Shown here one piece after another: positions 10,335-18,610 of a stretch of 64,000 nucleotides of DNA. Within the stretch, counting starts at the first letter, position 1; every line of letters begins with the position of its first letter. The translations under genes were made by a program, and so were the position numbers. This DNA comes from Echinicola jeungdonensis (lineage in GTDB: Bacteria > Bacteroidota > Bacteroidia > Cytophagales > Cyclobacteriaceae), in assembly GCF_030409905.1 (NCBI RefSeq), contig NZ_JAUFQT010000002.1, positions 992,001-1,056,000 of the forward strand. Reading direction: 5' to 3'. The notes beneath the pieces are model-generated. The model was not told the DNA's origin. It searched no databases and was given only the letters and a program-made list of their open reading frames with translations.

Positions 10335-11429
10335 ATGGAACATGACTTTCTCCCCATAATAGGCACTGACCATATCGAACTTTATGTAGGCAATGCTAAG
10401 CAGTCTGCACTTTATTACCAATATGCATTTGGTTACCGGCTGGTAGCCTATGCAGGTCCAGAAACGGGCATCCGTGACAGGGCTTCCTATGTTTTGGAAC
10501 AAGGAAAAATAAGGTTGGTGCTTACCAGCCCTCTTTTTGATGTCCACCCTATTTCCACCCACATAAAAAAACACGGTGATGGAGTCAAAGTCATTGCCTT
10601 GGAGGTGAGTGATGCGGAAAAATCCTGGGAAGAAACCACTTCCCGCGGGGCTTCTTCCTACCAGGAACCCCGAACACTCGAGGACGAATTCGGAACAGTG
10701 ACCATTTCTTCTATTCATACATATGGAGAAGTCATTCACACCTTTGTGGACAGAAAAAACTATAATGGCCCCTTTCTCCCTCAATTCATGGAAAGAAAAA
10801 GCCAATATTCCAGCCAACCGGTTGGGTTTAAATTTATTGATCACTGTGTAGGAAATGTGGGGTGGGGTGAAATGAACAAATGGGTGAATTTTTATGAAAA
10901 AGTAATGGGATTCAGCTTGTTGGTCACCTTTGATGACAAAGACATTTCCACTGAATATTCAGCCTTAATGTCCAAGGTGGTAGCCAATGGCAATGGGTAT
11001 ATTAAGTTTCCAATCAATGAGCCTGCCAAAGGAAAGAAAAAATCCCAGATTGAAGAATATTTAGACTATTACAACAGCCCTGGGGTACAGCATATTGCGA
11101 TTGCTACTGATGATATCATCTTTACAGTTGAAGAATTAAGAAAAAGAGGGGTGGAATTTTTAGAAGTCCCTCCCACTTATTATGATGACTTGCATAACAG
11201 GGTTGGGGAAATCGATGAAAATATTAAATCGCTACAGAACCTTAATATACTGGTGGACAGGGACAAAGAAGGTTACCTTTTACAAATCTTCACCAAACCT
11301 GTTCAGGACAGGCCCACCTTATTTTATGAAATCATCCAGCGTAAAGGTGCCAGATCATTTGGAAAAGGCAATTTCAAAGCTTTGTTTGAGGCCATTGAAA
11401 GGGAACAGGAACTGAGAGGGAATCTATAA
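10335..11429 (+). CDS. hppD: 4-hydroxyphenylpyruvate dioxygenase
   Basis: A non-haem iron(II) dioxygenase converting 4-hydroxyphenylpyruvate to homogentisate in tyrosine catabolism. The 364-residue protein has two vicinal-oxygen-chelate domains. The first begins IGTDHIELYVGNAKQSALYY. The second carries the three metal ligands: His in FIDHCVGNV (about residue 170), His in GVQHIAIATDDI (about 253) and Glu in FYEIIQRKGARSFGKGNF (about 330). The last stretch is also the conserved C-terminal gate helix region. It is monocistronic here; homogentisate-pathway partners are not in the window. ATG start at 10335. Confidence 0.95.
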   Translation: MEHDFLPIIGTDHIELYVGNAKQSALYYQYAFGYRLVAYAGPETGIRDRASYVLEQGKIRLVLTSPLFDVHPISTHIKKHGDGVKVIALEVSDAEKSWEETTSRGASSYQEPRTLEDEFGTVTISSIHTYGEVIHTFVDRKNYNGPFLPQFMERKSQYSSQPVGFKFIDHCVGNVGWGEMNKWVNFYEKVMGFSLLVTFDDKDISTEYSALMSKVVANGNGYIKFPINEPAKGKKKSQIEEYLDYYNSPGVQHIAIATDDIIFTVEELRKRGVEFLEVPPTYYDDLHNRVGEIDENIKSLQNLNILVDRDKEGYLLQIFTKPVQDRPTLFYEIIQRKGARSFGKGNFKALFEAIEREQELRGNL

Positions 11430-11493
11430 ACACTAGATAAAAAGGATTTTGGAAAATTATGAACTCTACTTTGTCATTTTATCTTAAAGGTTA

Positions 11494-11562
11494 AAACCTG
11501 CCAGGTTTCACCCGCTAAAGGTTTGATTTTCGCCAATTTGCACATCTAAACCTGGCAGGTTT
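11494..11562. repeat. REP-like pair of palindromes between hppD and the phosphohexomutase gene
   Basis: AAACCTG-C-CAGGTTT at 11494-11508 and AAACCTG-G-CAGGTTT at 11548-11562 are 15-base palindromes that are exact reverse complements of each other, 39 bases apart. The layout resembles paired REP/BIME-type intergenic elements; it may also act as a terminator for hppD. Confidence 0.75.
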
Positions 11563-11696
11563 ACAAAACCATTTCAAAATTAACAATGTAGGTTGAATAG
11601 AAAACCCGCTTATTTTTTTGTTTCTCTTTCCCCTGAAAGTGGCAAAAATGGGTTTTATACGTAAATTAGAATTTCATTTTAAGTTTTTTAAAAATT

Positions 11697-13424
11697 ATGA
11701 CAGACACATCCATAATCACCAAAGCCAAAACCTGGCTAAAGAGTAATATTGATCAAAAAGCAAAAGACCAAATTAAAGCCCTGATGGAGGCAGAAGACCA
11801 GTCAGAGTTGGTTGATGCCTTTTATAAAGACCTTGAATTCGGAACCGGTGGGCTTCGTGGCCTGATGGGAGTAGGCTCCAATCGAATGAACGTCTATACG
11901 GTAGGCATGGCCACTCAGGGACTGGCCAATTACCTGTTGAAATCATTCCCCAATCAAGAGATCAAAGTAGCCATTACCCATGATTCCAGGATCAACAATA
12001 CCCTTTTTGCTGAAACAACCGCTAATGTCTTTACAGCAAATGGGATCAAAGTCATGTATTTTAAAGAAATGAGGCCTACCCCCGTCCTATCTTATGCTAT
12101 CCGTTATTATGGCTGCCAAAGCGGGGTTATGGTAACCGCCTCCCACAACCCTAAGGAGTACAATGGATACAAAGTATATTGGGATGATGGAGGACAAGTA
12201 GTAGCTCCTCATGACAAAAACATCATCCAGGAAGTACAAAAAATCAGATCCATAGATGATGTAAAATGGGATAAGAATGAAGAATTGTTCGAATATATCG
12301 GTAAAGGACTGGACCTCAGCTACCTGGATGACATCAAGAAACTGAGCTTATCACCAAAAGCCATCTTGACCCAAAAAGACATGCCCATTGTCTTTTCTCC
12401 TATCCACGGGGCTTCAGGAAAAATGGTTCCAGCCGCTTTGAAGGTTTTTGGTTTCGAAAACATCCATGTGGTCAAGGAACAAGCTGAACCGGATGGCAAT
12501 TTTCCAACAGTGATCTATCCCAATCCGGAGGAAGCAGAAGCACTTAACTTATCTTTGAAGCTTGGAAAAGAAGTCAAAGCAGAACTTATCCTGGCCTGTG
12601 ACCCAGATGGAGACCGTTATGCTGCTGCCATTCCTAATGAAAAAGGTGAATTTGAGCTGCTCAATGGAAACCAAACCGGTTCTATTCTTACCTATTATTT
12701 ACTTGAGCTTTGGAGAAAAAGAGGCAAGTTTACCGGTGATCAATTTATGGTAAACACCATCGTTACTACCGAATTGATCGATGAGATTTGCAAGGGTTAT
12801 GATGTACCTTGTTATTCTGTATTGACTGGTTTTAAGAATATTGCCAACCTGATCCGGAAATACGAAGGCAAAAAACAGTTTATCGGAGGCGGTGAGGAAA
12901 GCTATGGTTACCTTGTGGGTGACAAAGTAAGGGATAAAGATGGCGTTTCTGCCTGCGCTATGCTTGCAGAGGTGGTTGCCTATTACAAGGAAAGAGGGAT
13001 GACTCTTTTTGATGTTTTAGCAGAAATTTACCAGGAATATGGTTTCTATAAGGAATCCCTCATCTCTGTCACCAAAAAAGGCAAAGATGGAGCCGAACAG
13101 ATCCAGGAATTAATGCGCGGCTTCCGGAATAACCGGCCGGAAACCATCAATGGTGTGAAAGTCACCAAAGTTGTTGATGTGCAGGAAAGCAAAGTGTATG
13201 ATATGGTCAATGGCAAAGAAGAACCCTTGAACATGGACAAATCTAATGTTATCCAGTTTTACCTGGAGGATGGCAGCAAAATCTCTGCAAGGCCTTCTGG
13301 TACTGAGCCCAAGATCAAATACTATATTTCCGTCAATGAGCACTTACCCAACCGCGGTGCCTACCGCGCAGTAGAGACTCATCTAGCAAAGAGAATTGAT
13401 GAATTGAAAAAGTTTTTTGGGTAA
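11697..13424 (+). CDS. Phospho-sugar mutase (phosphoglucomutase/phosphomannomutase)
   Basis: An alpha-D-phosphohexomutase interconverting hexose 1- and 6-phosphates. The 575-residue length fits the PgcA-like long subfamily. Key motifs: GTGGLRGLMGVGSNRMN near the N-terminus, the phosphoserine loop VTASHNPKEYNGYKVYW (Ser about residue 148), the metal loop CDPDGDRYAAAIP (about 302), the sugar loop GGGEESYGYLVGD (about 400) and the phosphate loop RPSGTEPKIKYYISV (about 533). Whether glucose or mannose is preferred cannot be told; either would feed the nucleotide sugars needed by the EPS locus. ATG start at 11697; a terminator follows the stop. Confidence 0.92.
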   Translation: MTDTSIITKAKTWLKSNIDQKAKDQIKALMEAEDQSELVDAFYKDLEFGTGGLRGLMGVGSNRMNVYTVGMATQGLANYLLKSFPNQEIKVAITHDSRINNTLFAETTANVFTANGIKVMYFKEMRPTPVLSYAIRYYGCQSGVMVTASHNPKEYNGYKVYWDDGGQVVAPHDKNIIQEVQKIRSIDDVKWDKNEELFEYIGKGLDLSYLDDIKKLSLSPKAILTQKDMPIVFSPIHGASGKMVPAALKVFGFENIHVVKEQAEPDGNFPTVIYPNPEEAEALNLSLKLGKEVKAELILACDPDGDRYAAAIPNEKGEFELLNGNQTGSILTYYLLELWRKRGKFTGDQFMVNTIVTTELIDEICKGYDVPCYSVLTGFKNIANLIRKYEGKKQFIGGGEESYGYLVGDKVRDKDGVSACAMLAEVVAYYKERGMTLFDVLAEIYQEYGFYKESLISVTKKGKDGAEQIQELMRGFRNNRPETINGVKVTKVVDVQESKVYDMVNGKEEPLNMDKSNVIQFYLEDGSKISARPSGTEPKIKYYISVNEHLPNRGAYRAVETHLAKRIDELKKFFG

Positions 13425-13447
13425 ATTATTTATGGAAATGAACAATA

Positions 13448-13484
13448 AAGACAAGGGGTAGATGAAACCTCTTGTCTTTTTTTT
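13448..13484 (+). terminator. Terminator of the phosphohexomutase gene
   Basis: AGACAAGGGGT and ACCTCTTGTCT form an 11-bp stem with one G-T pair and an 8-base loop, followed by eight T. It starts 24 bases after the stop. Confidence 0.85.
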
Positions 13485-13521
13485 GCCTTAGATGAATGGT
13501 AAAAAGATTTTGAACCAATCT

Positions 13522-14289
13522 TCAACCGGTTCGAACAATTTTTACTTTTTTTAAAAATTCTTTTTTGTAGCGGGCCCCAATCAGAATAGGTTTTTCATTG
13601 ACCCACACATAATTATTGTCAAATTTAGAAAGATGTCTAAGGTTAATAATACAAGATTTATTAATCCTTTGGAGGGACGGAAAGGGAAATTGCTTTTGAA
13701 ATTTCTTCAAGCATAAGGAAGCCGTAAATGGCCCCAAACCTGATTTCAAATGGATATAAATTATATCCCCATCTGACACTACTTTTTCCAGATCATCAAG
13801 GATTATCTTGTGGTAAACCCCTTTTTCCCTGATGAAAAAGCTGTCATTACCCGGATAGGACTTTCCCCCATTCAAATCATAAGGTAATGGGTTATTGGGG
13901 CTGACCATTCCGCACTGTAATATTCTCTCAATTGTTACCGATAATTGAGCAGCATCAATGGGTTTTAATAAATGGGCACTAGGACTACTATTGTATATTT
14001 CCCTCCTGACTTCAGAACATATCCATTCCGACAATAAGATAAATGGAATTTCAAAATCATCATTTAACAAATGGCTCAAAATTATTAACTCCTTCATTAC
14101 ATCTTTCTGAATGCCCTCCAGGTTAATAATTGCCAAATCAATTTTATTACGTTTTAAATATTTGACAGCCATTTCCCCCATTTCCATCCTTTTTATGGAA
14201 TAATCAGGAGGAAATTCAGCCTCTTCATAAAAAATATTTAATGGAGGATTCCAATTGGGCTGGATCAGCAAAAGTTCCTTAGCTTTCAT
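13522..14289 (-). CDS. LytTR-domain transcriptional regulator with a degenerate receiver
   Basis: A 255-residue DNA-binding regulator. The C-terminal 100 residues are a LytTR domain (KVVSDGDIIYIHLKSG, LKKFQKQFPFPSLQRINKSCIINLRHL, GARYKKEFLKKV). The N-terminal half has response-regulator shape, including the late Lys-Pro pair in LLKPIDAAQL, but the phospho-acceptor position reads IINLEG with Asn56 where Asp is expected, and the acidic pair near the N-terminus is replaced by LLIQPN. It therefore probably cannot be phosphorylated in the usual way. No kinase gene is adjacent. ATG start at 14289. Targets are unknown; the downstream minus-strand operon has its own terminator and lies on the far side. 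Confidence 0.82.
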   Translation of the reverse strand: MKAKELLLIQPNWNPPLNIFYEEAEFPPDYSIKRMEMGEMAVKYLKRNKIDLAIINLEGIQKDVMKELIILSHLLNDDFEIPFILLSEWICSEVRREIYNSSPSAHLLKPIDAAQLSVTIERILQCGMVSPNNPLPYDLNGGKSYPGNDSFFIREKGVYHKIILDDLEKVVSDGDIIYIHLKSGLGPFTASLCLKKFQKQFPFPSLQRINKSCIINLRHLSKFDNNYVWVNEKPILIGARYKKEFLKKVKIVRTG

Positions 14290-14439
14290 AGGTTAAAAAT
14301 TTCAGGATAACCTCACAAATTAATCGACACCATTAAGGTACAGGTATGAACCTTAAAATTTAAACCCAATTTATTATCTGTAAATATTCCCTTATTTTCT
14401 GTGACTCTTAAACTTAAACCTGACCTCTTCCTTTAAAAA

Positions 14440-14473
14440 AAATAGGTCTTATGCATGGCAAAAGACCTATTTT
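14440..14473 (-). terminator. Terminator of the 14497-18332 operon
   Basis: On the minus strand AAAATAGGTCTT and AAGACCTATTTT pair over 11-12 bases with an 11-base loop, followed by a T-run. It lies 24 bases after the last stop codon of the operon. Confidence 0.85.
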
Positions 14474-14496
14474 CAATTTTAGGACCTAAAAATTAT

Positions 14497-14913
14497 TTAT
14501 TTTTCTAAAACAAACTCCGTTGTAACATTTCCCTCTTTAAAATTGGTATTCGAATGGTCGAAGACAAAACGGTTCACATTGAGCACCCCCACTTCCAGTT
14601 CTACATTTCCATTGAGCATAATCACATTGCCGGAATTAGTCAGCACCCATGTCCCGGATTGGGGTAATTCAGGGATTCCCGGAGTATTAAAATTGAATGT
14701 TCCCCCTTTATTGAATTTGATAGAAAATCCGTTAGAATTAATGCCCATTCCATTCGAGGTAACAGAAACCAGGTTCCAGTCCCTTACAATTAATTCTTCA
14801 TCTGTGGGATCGGTTTGCTGAGGGTTTCCATTACCGTCTTTCCCGCAAGACGATAAGGAAAATAAAATCAGCAAAACCAATCCTATTAATCTATTTTTAT
14901 TACTACTAACCAT
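14497..14913 (-). CDS. Small lipoprotein, lipocalin-like
   Basis: A 138-residue predicted lipoprotein: a hydrophobic signal (LIGLVLLILF) ends in the lipobox LSSC with Cys23. The mature part opens with an acidic Gly/Asn-rich spacer, then IVRDWNLVSVTSNG and FNKGGTFNFNTPG...SGTWVLTNSG, a pattern seen in Bacteroidota lipocalin-like/copper-resistance NlpE-like beta-barrels. That fold assignment is tentative. Its start lies 5 bases after the stop of the T9SS protein gene, so it is the last gene of a three-gene operon and is probably displayed at the cell surface with those proteins. Confidence 0.8.
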   Translation of the reverse strand: MVSSNKNRLIGLVLLILFSLSSCGKDGNGNPQQTDPTDEELIVRDWNLVSVTSNGMGINSNGFSIKFNKGGTFNFNTPGIPELPQSGTWVLTNSGNVIMLNGNVELEVGVLNVNRFVFDHSNTNFKEGNVTTEFVLEK

Positions 14914-14918
14914 ATCTC

Positions 14919-17300
14919 CTATTTTTTAATTAGTCTCAATCTCTCAAATAAGCCATAACCTTCAACCTGAATGGTATAGATTCCGGAAGTGTATCCACTT
15001 AAGTCAACAAAGAAACTATTAGATGGACCAAATGGATTTTCAATATCCCTTATTAGAATACCATTTGCATTATAAACCCGTATCCTCTCAAGAAGCGTTT
15101 CCCTTCCAAATTCAATCTGAACGACGTCCTCTACAGGATTAGGATAAAGTTTGATATCCAAATCGGATATTTCCGGGGAGGAAGTAATGGCCACAGGTTC
15201 TGAGATGGAAGTACATCCAGAAGATCCGGTCACTCTAACCTGATAACTTCCTGCTTCTGTAACATCTAGGGTTTGACCGGTTGCTCCTGGAATTTCTTCC
15301 CCATCTTTTAACCATTGGTTATTTTGGGCACTGCTGGATTCTAAGAACAACTCAGCAGAAATTTCATCCATACCTTCTATTCCAATGGTTGGGATAGCAG
15401 GGGCTTCCCCTTGGGCACTGATATTAACCGCAACTGCAGCGGAACATCCATTAGCATCTTTTACGGTAACTGTATAATCACCCTCCTGAAGGTTTTCAAA
15501 GGAGTTAGCTTCCTGATTGCCTCCCTGCCCGGATAGGCTATAGTTATATGGTGCCGTTCCTCCAGTTGTGCTTATGGTAAAGTTTCCTGAAGCCTCATTG
15601 GGACAATTTGGGTGGCTAATACTTCCAACTTCCGCCATTAATTTGGCAGGCCTTGTAATGGTAAAGTTTGGTTCAATAACATAGGCAGGCTCTCCAACTT
15701 CCCTAATGTATCCAGTGTAATTTCCTGCAGCTAAATCCCCAAATGTATTTTCACTTGTATAGTTTTGGCCATCTAAGCTATATTCCAGCTCTCCTTTTTC
15801 AACAGTAGCATTAATGGTTGCTGAACCATCATTGGACTCAAAACAGGACAAAGCTTCAGTCTCAATATTTTCCAAAGTAATTGGTCCTATTTCTAGGGAT
15901 TCGGAAATAGCTGTACAGCCTGTGGAATTGGTAACCATCACTTGATAAGCTCCTTCTTCAAGGACTTCATAGGTTTGTCCGGTAGCTTCTGGAATGATTT
16001 CTCCATCTTTAAACCATTGATTATTTCCGGAGTTACTGGATTGTAAGGTAATGGTAGATCCTTCCAAAACCTCAATAGTTGGAACAGAAGGACGTTCACC
16101 AAGAGGAGAAATATCAACTTCAATAATTTGATCACAACCATTAGCATCCCGCACATTCACCGTATATGACCCCTCTCCCAGGTTACCAAAACTATTTTCA
16201 GATTTGAATTTCTCCTGAGAGGACAATTTATATTCATAAGGCGCTGTTCCTCCTGAAACGGCAATATTAAATCCACCGGTCTCATCCCCTGGGCAATTAG
16301 GTTGGTTCAATCCCTGCACTGTTAACTCAAGCAAGGCAGGTGAAGTAATGAAGAAACTTTCCTCTACCACATTTTCAGCATTGTTGGCTTCTCTAATATA
16401 GGCCGTGTAATCTCCTGCTGAGAGATTTTCGAAGGTGGAATTGGAAACATAGTTTTCACCGTCCAAACTATATTCCAAGTCTTTTCCTGCAAGAGTAGCA
16501 TTGATGGTTGCATTTCCATCATTAGCCTCAAAACAAGTCAAATCAACGGTTTCTATGCTTTCAATGGTGATTTGGGCTACCTCGGAATAAACGAAGCTAA
16601 TGGTATACCTAAAACTGCTTTGGCCTTTTTCATTGACCGCTGTCAATAGCATCTTATAGGTTTTTCCCTCTTCCAAACCTTCCGAATTGGCCATAAAATC
16701 GTTTTGATCCAATACCACCTCGGTGGAAGGTTCAAAATCCTCAAACACATAGGATTCACTGGTAAAGTCTTCCCCAACGAAGCGATAATGAAGGGCAACT
16801 ATTTTGGCCAATTCACCATCCTCAACATAGAAAACACTTTTGTTAAGCTGGGACCATTGCCCCAAATTGTTTTTGGCCCGGATATACAAAAGGTGGATTC
16901 CCGGAGACAGTCCATCCAATTCGATCAGGTAATCCCCACTCCCTTCTTCAAGAGCAAGCGTATTCCCTTTTCCAAAATCCACATAATCATCGATAAAATA
17001 TTCCGCTTCCACCATTTTCAGGTTTTGAGGGGCCTGGTATTTATAAAATGTACTTTGGGTGGTCAGGGACCATAAACCATTTTCATTTTTTACCCGGGTA
17101 TATATCTTATTGATCCCAGCAGGAAGACTGCTGATATCAACATCCAAATTGGCCTCCTGGTCATTTAAACTAAAGGAAGTACCTTCCCCAAAATCAACGT
17201 AGTGATTGAAAAAATATTCACCCTGACTGATTTGTTGGGAAAATGCCGAACAGCCGATGACCATGGCCAATACAAAAATCAAGTAAATCTTGAACCTCAT
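14919..17300 (-). CDS. T9SS-exported multidomain surface protein with SprB-like repeats
   Basis: A 793-residue secreted protein. After a signal peptide (about residues 1-22) it has two copies of an about 60-residue unit of the type GEYFFNHYVDFGEG...IYTRVKNENGLWS, then two blocks of SprB-like repeats, each ending in a VRDANGC or VKDANGC motif, with Ig-like LESSSAQNNQWLKDGEEIPG segments between them. The last 80 residues are a type IX secretion sorting domain starting LDIKLYPNPVEDVVQIEFG and ending YTIQVEGYGLFERLRLIKK. The family is known to be exported through the Por system and attached to or released from the outer surface. It is the middle gene of an operon: 12 bases after the beta-helix gene, 5 before the lipoprotein gene. 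Its ligand is unknown. Confidence 0.88.
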   Translation of the reverse strand: MRFKIYLIFVLAMVIGCSAFSQQISQGEYFFNHYVDFGEGTSFSLNDQEANLDVDISSLPAGINKIYTRVKNENGLWSLTTQSTFYKYQAPQNLKMVEAEYFIDDYVDFGKGNTLALEEGSGDYLIELDGLSPGIHLLYIRAKNNLGQWSQLNKSVFYVEDGELAKIVALHYRFVGEDFTSESYVFEDFEPSTEVVLDQNDFMANSEGLEEGKTYKMLLTAVNEKGQSSFRYTISFVYSEVAQITIESIETVDLTCFEANDGNATINATLAGKDLEYSLDGENYVSNSTFENLSAGDYTAYIREANNAENVVEESFFITSPALLELTVQGLNQPNCPGDETGGFNIAVSGGTAPYEYKLSSQEKFKSENSFGNLGEGSYTVNVRDANGCDQIIEVDISPLGERPSVPTIEVLEGSTITLQSSNSGNNQWFKDGEIIPEATGQTYEVLEEGAYQVMVTNSTGCTAISESLEIGPITLENIETEALSCFESNDGSATINATVEKGELEYSLDGQNYTSENTFGDLAAGNYTGYIREVGEPAYVIEPNFTITRPAKLMAEVGSISHPNCPNEASGNFTISTTGGTAPYNYSLSGQGGNQEANSFENLQEGDYTVTVKDANGCSAAVAVNISAQGEAPAIPTIGIEGMDEISAELFLESSSAQNNQWLKDGEEIPGATGQTLDVTEAGSYQVRVTGSSGCTSISEPVAITSSPEISDLDIKLYPNPVEDVVQIEFGRETLLERIRVYNANGILIRDIENPFGPSNSFFVDLSGYTSGIYTIQVEGYGLFERLRLIKK

Positions 17301-17312
17301 ATCCCCTCCTAT

Positions 17313-18332
17313 TTATTTGGCCCTAACTTTGATTTGAACAGGCAATTGGTCTTCAGGTGTACCAAATCCGGAAGTGCTAAAGTCATAAACGACAGGCAAA
17401 TCAGGGACTCCTGATAATTTATAAGGTTTCACCCCACCAAAAGGGCCCAAATCTTCTCCATCCTTTCCGGTTCCATCTGCAGGCCCACCTTCCCTGACCA
17501 TATATTGGCTATCTGAGGTTGTTTCTCCTAAAATGAAAATATCTTGAGCAGTCACATTTGATTGATTGCCATTTTCATTACCAAACTGTCCAGCAACGGA
17601 AATATTATAGCTAACATTACTTCCTCCTCCATCTGGGAATACCGCTTCGGATTCATCCTCTCCTAAAAGAATATTATTATGGATTTGGACAGTAGAATTG
17701 AGGCCAACATTAAAAGTGCTTTCTCCAATAACATTATTTACAATGGTTCCTGAATTATTATCCTTAATTAAAAAACCTTTTTGAAAAATATTATTTGATA
17801 TTAAGTAATTTTGAGGAGGAGCTATATTAAACCCAAATGAAAATGGAAAATCTGTGAAAAAACAACCGTGAATTACAATGTCATTCAAATTACTAACAGA
17901 AAATAAAATGGTACTTCCAGGAAAATAACAACCAAATATTCCAATATTATCAACATTAATGTTTAACCGGGGAGAAAACCCAGCAGAAACACTTAAACCA
18001 AAAACTTTTGCCCCAGAGGATCCATTACTAAAATTAATTCTATTCACTTGGGCATTTTGTTTATGAAAGGTTTCTCCCTCGTTTTCTGACAAAAAATACC
18101 CTGGACCAATCAAAACTATTTTTTTCTCTATAGTTAAACTTCCATAACTGATATTGGAACCTTCTATATATAAGGTATCTCCAGATACAGCATAACTATA
18201 AGCTTCCTCCAAACTTGCAAAGGTATTTTGTTCAGGATTAGAAGTTTCCTGGTTATTCACCCTTAATACTTTAGCAAAAACGCTAACCGATATCGATAAA
18301 ATAAAGACAAATGTTAGATAAAATCGTACCAT
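17313..18332 (-). CDS. Secreted right-handed beta-helix protein
   Basis: A 339-residue exported protein with a signal peptide (FYLTFVFILSISVSVFA) and the NTFASLEEAYSYAVSGDTLYIEGS opening typical of pectate-lyase-like beta-helix proteins, followed by short Asn-rich turns (GTIVNNVIGESTFNVG, VQIHNNILLGED). No catalytic triad of a known lyase is evident, so it may be structural or adhesive. It has no T9SS sorting domain of its own. First gene of the operon with the T9SS protein (12-base gap) and the small lipoprotein. Confidence 0.8.
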   Translation of the reverse strand: MVRFYLTFVFILSISVSVFAKVLRVNNQETSNPEQNTFASLEEAYSYAVSGDTLYIEGSNISYGSLTIEKKIVLIGPGYFLSENEGETFHKQNAQVNRINFSNGSSGAKVFGLSVSAGFSPRLNINVDNIGIFGCYFPGSTILFSVSNLNDIVIHGCFFTDFPFSFGFNIAPPQNYLISNNIFQKGFLIKDNNSGTIVNNVIGESTFNVGLNSTVQIHNNILLGEDESEAVFPDGGGSNVSYNISVAGQFGNENGNQSNVTAQDIFILGETTSDSQYMVREGGPADGTGKDGEDLGPFGGVKPYKLSGVPDLPVVYDFSTSGFGTPEDQLPVQIKVRAK

Positions 18333-18547
18333 AGCAAACGGATTTAAAGTGAAATAAATAAAATGGTTTACCTATAAGTTACCTCATCCCCAGGCAGTCT
18401 GGAACTGGATTTCCATCAACACCTTCTTTTTTCCGATATTTGATATCATTTTTCCGTTATAGGAAATTGTCCACAAATAATTCTTTTTGGATTTTCATGA
18501 GCCTGTTTACCTGTTGAAACATACACGGCTAAATAAAGGAGGCAAAA

Positions 18548-18577
18548 CAAAACCGGGCCCTTTAATGAAAGACCCGG
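18548..18577 (-). terminator. Terminator of the GC-rich lipoprotein gene
   Basis: On the minus strand CCGGG..TTT / AAA..CCCGG pairs around a short loop and is followed by TTTTGTTTTG, 34 bases after the stop at 18611. Confidence 0.7.
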
Positions 18578-18610
18578 CATTATAATTTTAATCCTTATAA
18601 TCTCTAACGC

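Noticed and set aside
10275..10844. 189-codon minus-strand ORF
   Set aside because: Lies opposite hppD, whose motifs are unmistakable; the reverse frame shows no family features.
11494..11562. Single rho-independent terminator for hppD
   Set aside because: Neither palindrome is followed by a T-run; the mirrored pair fits a REP-like element better.
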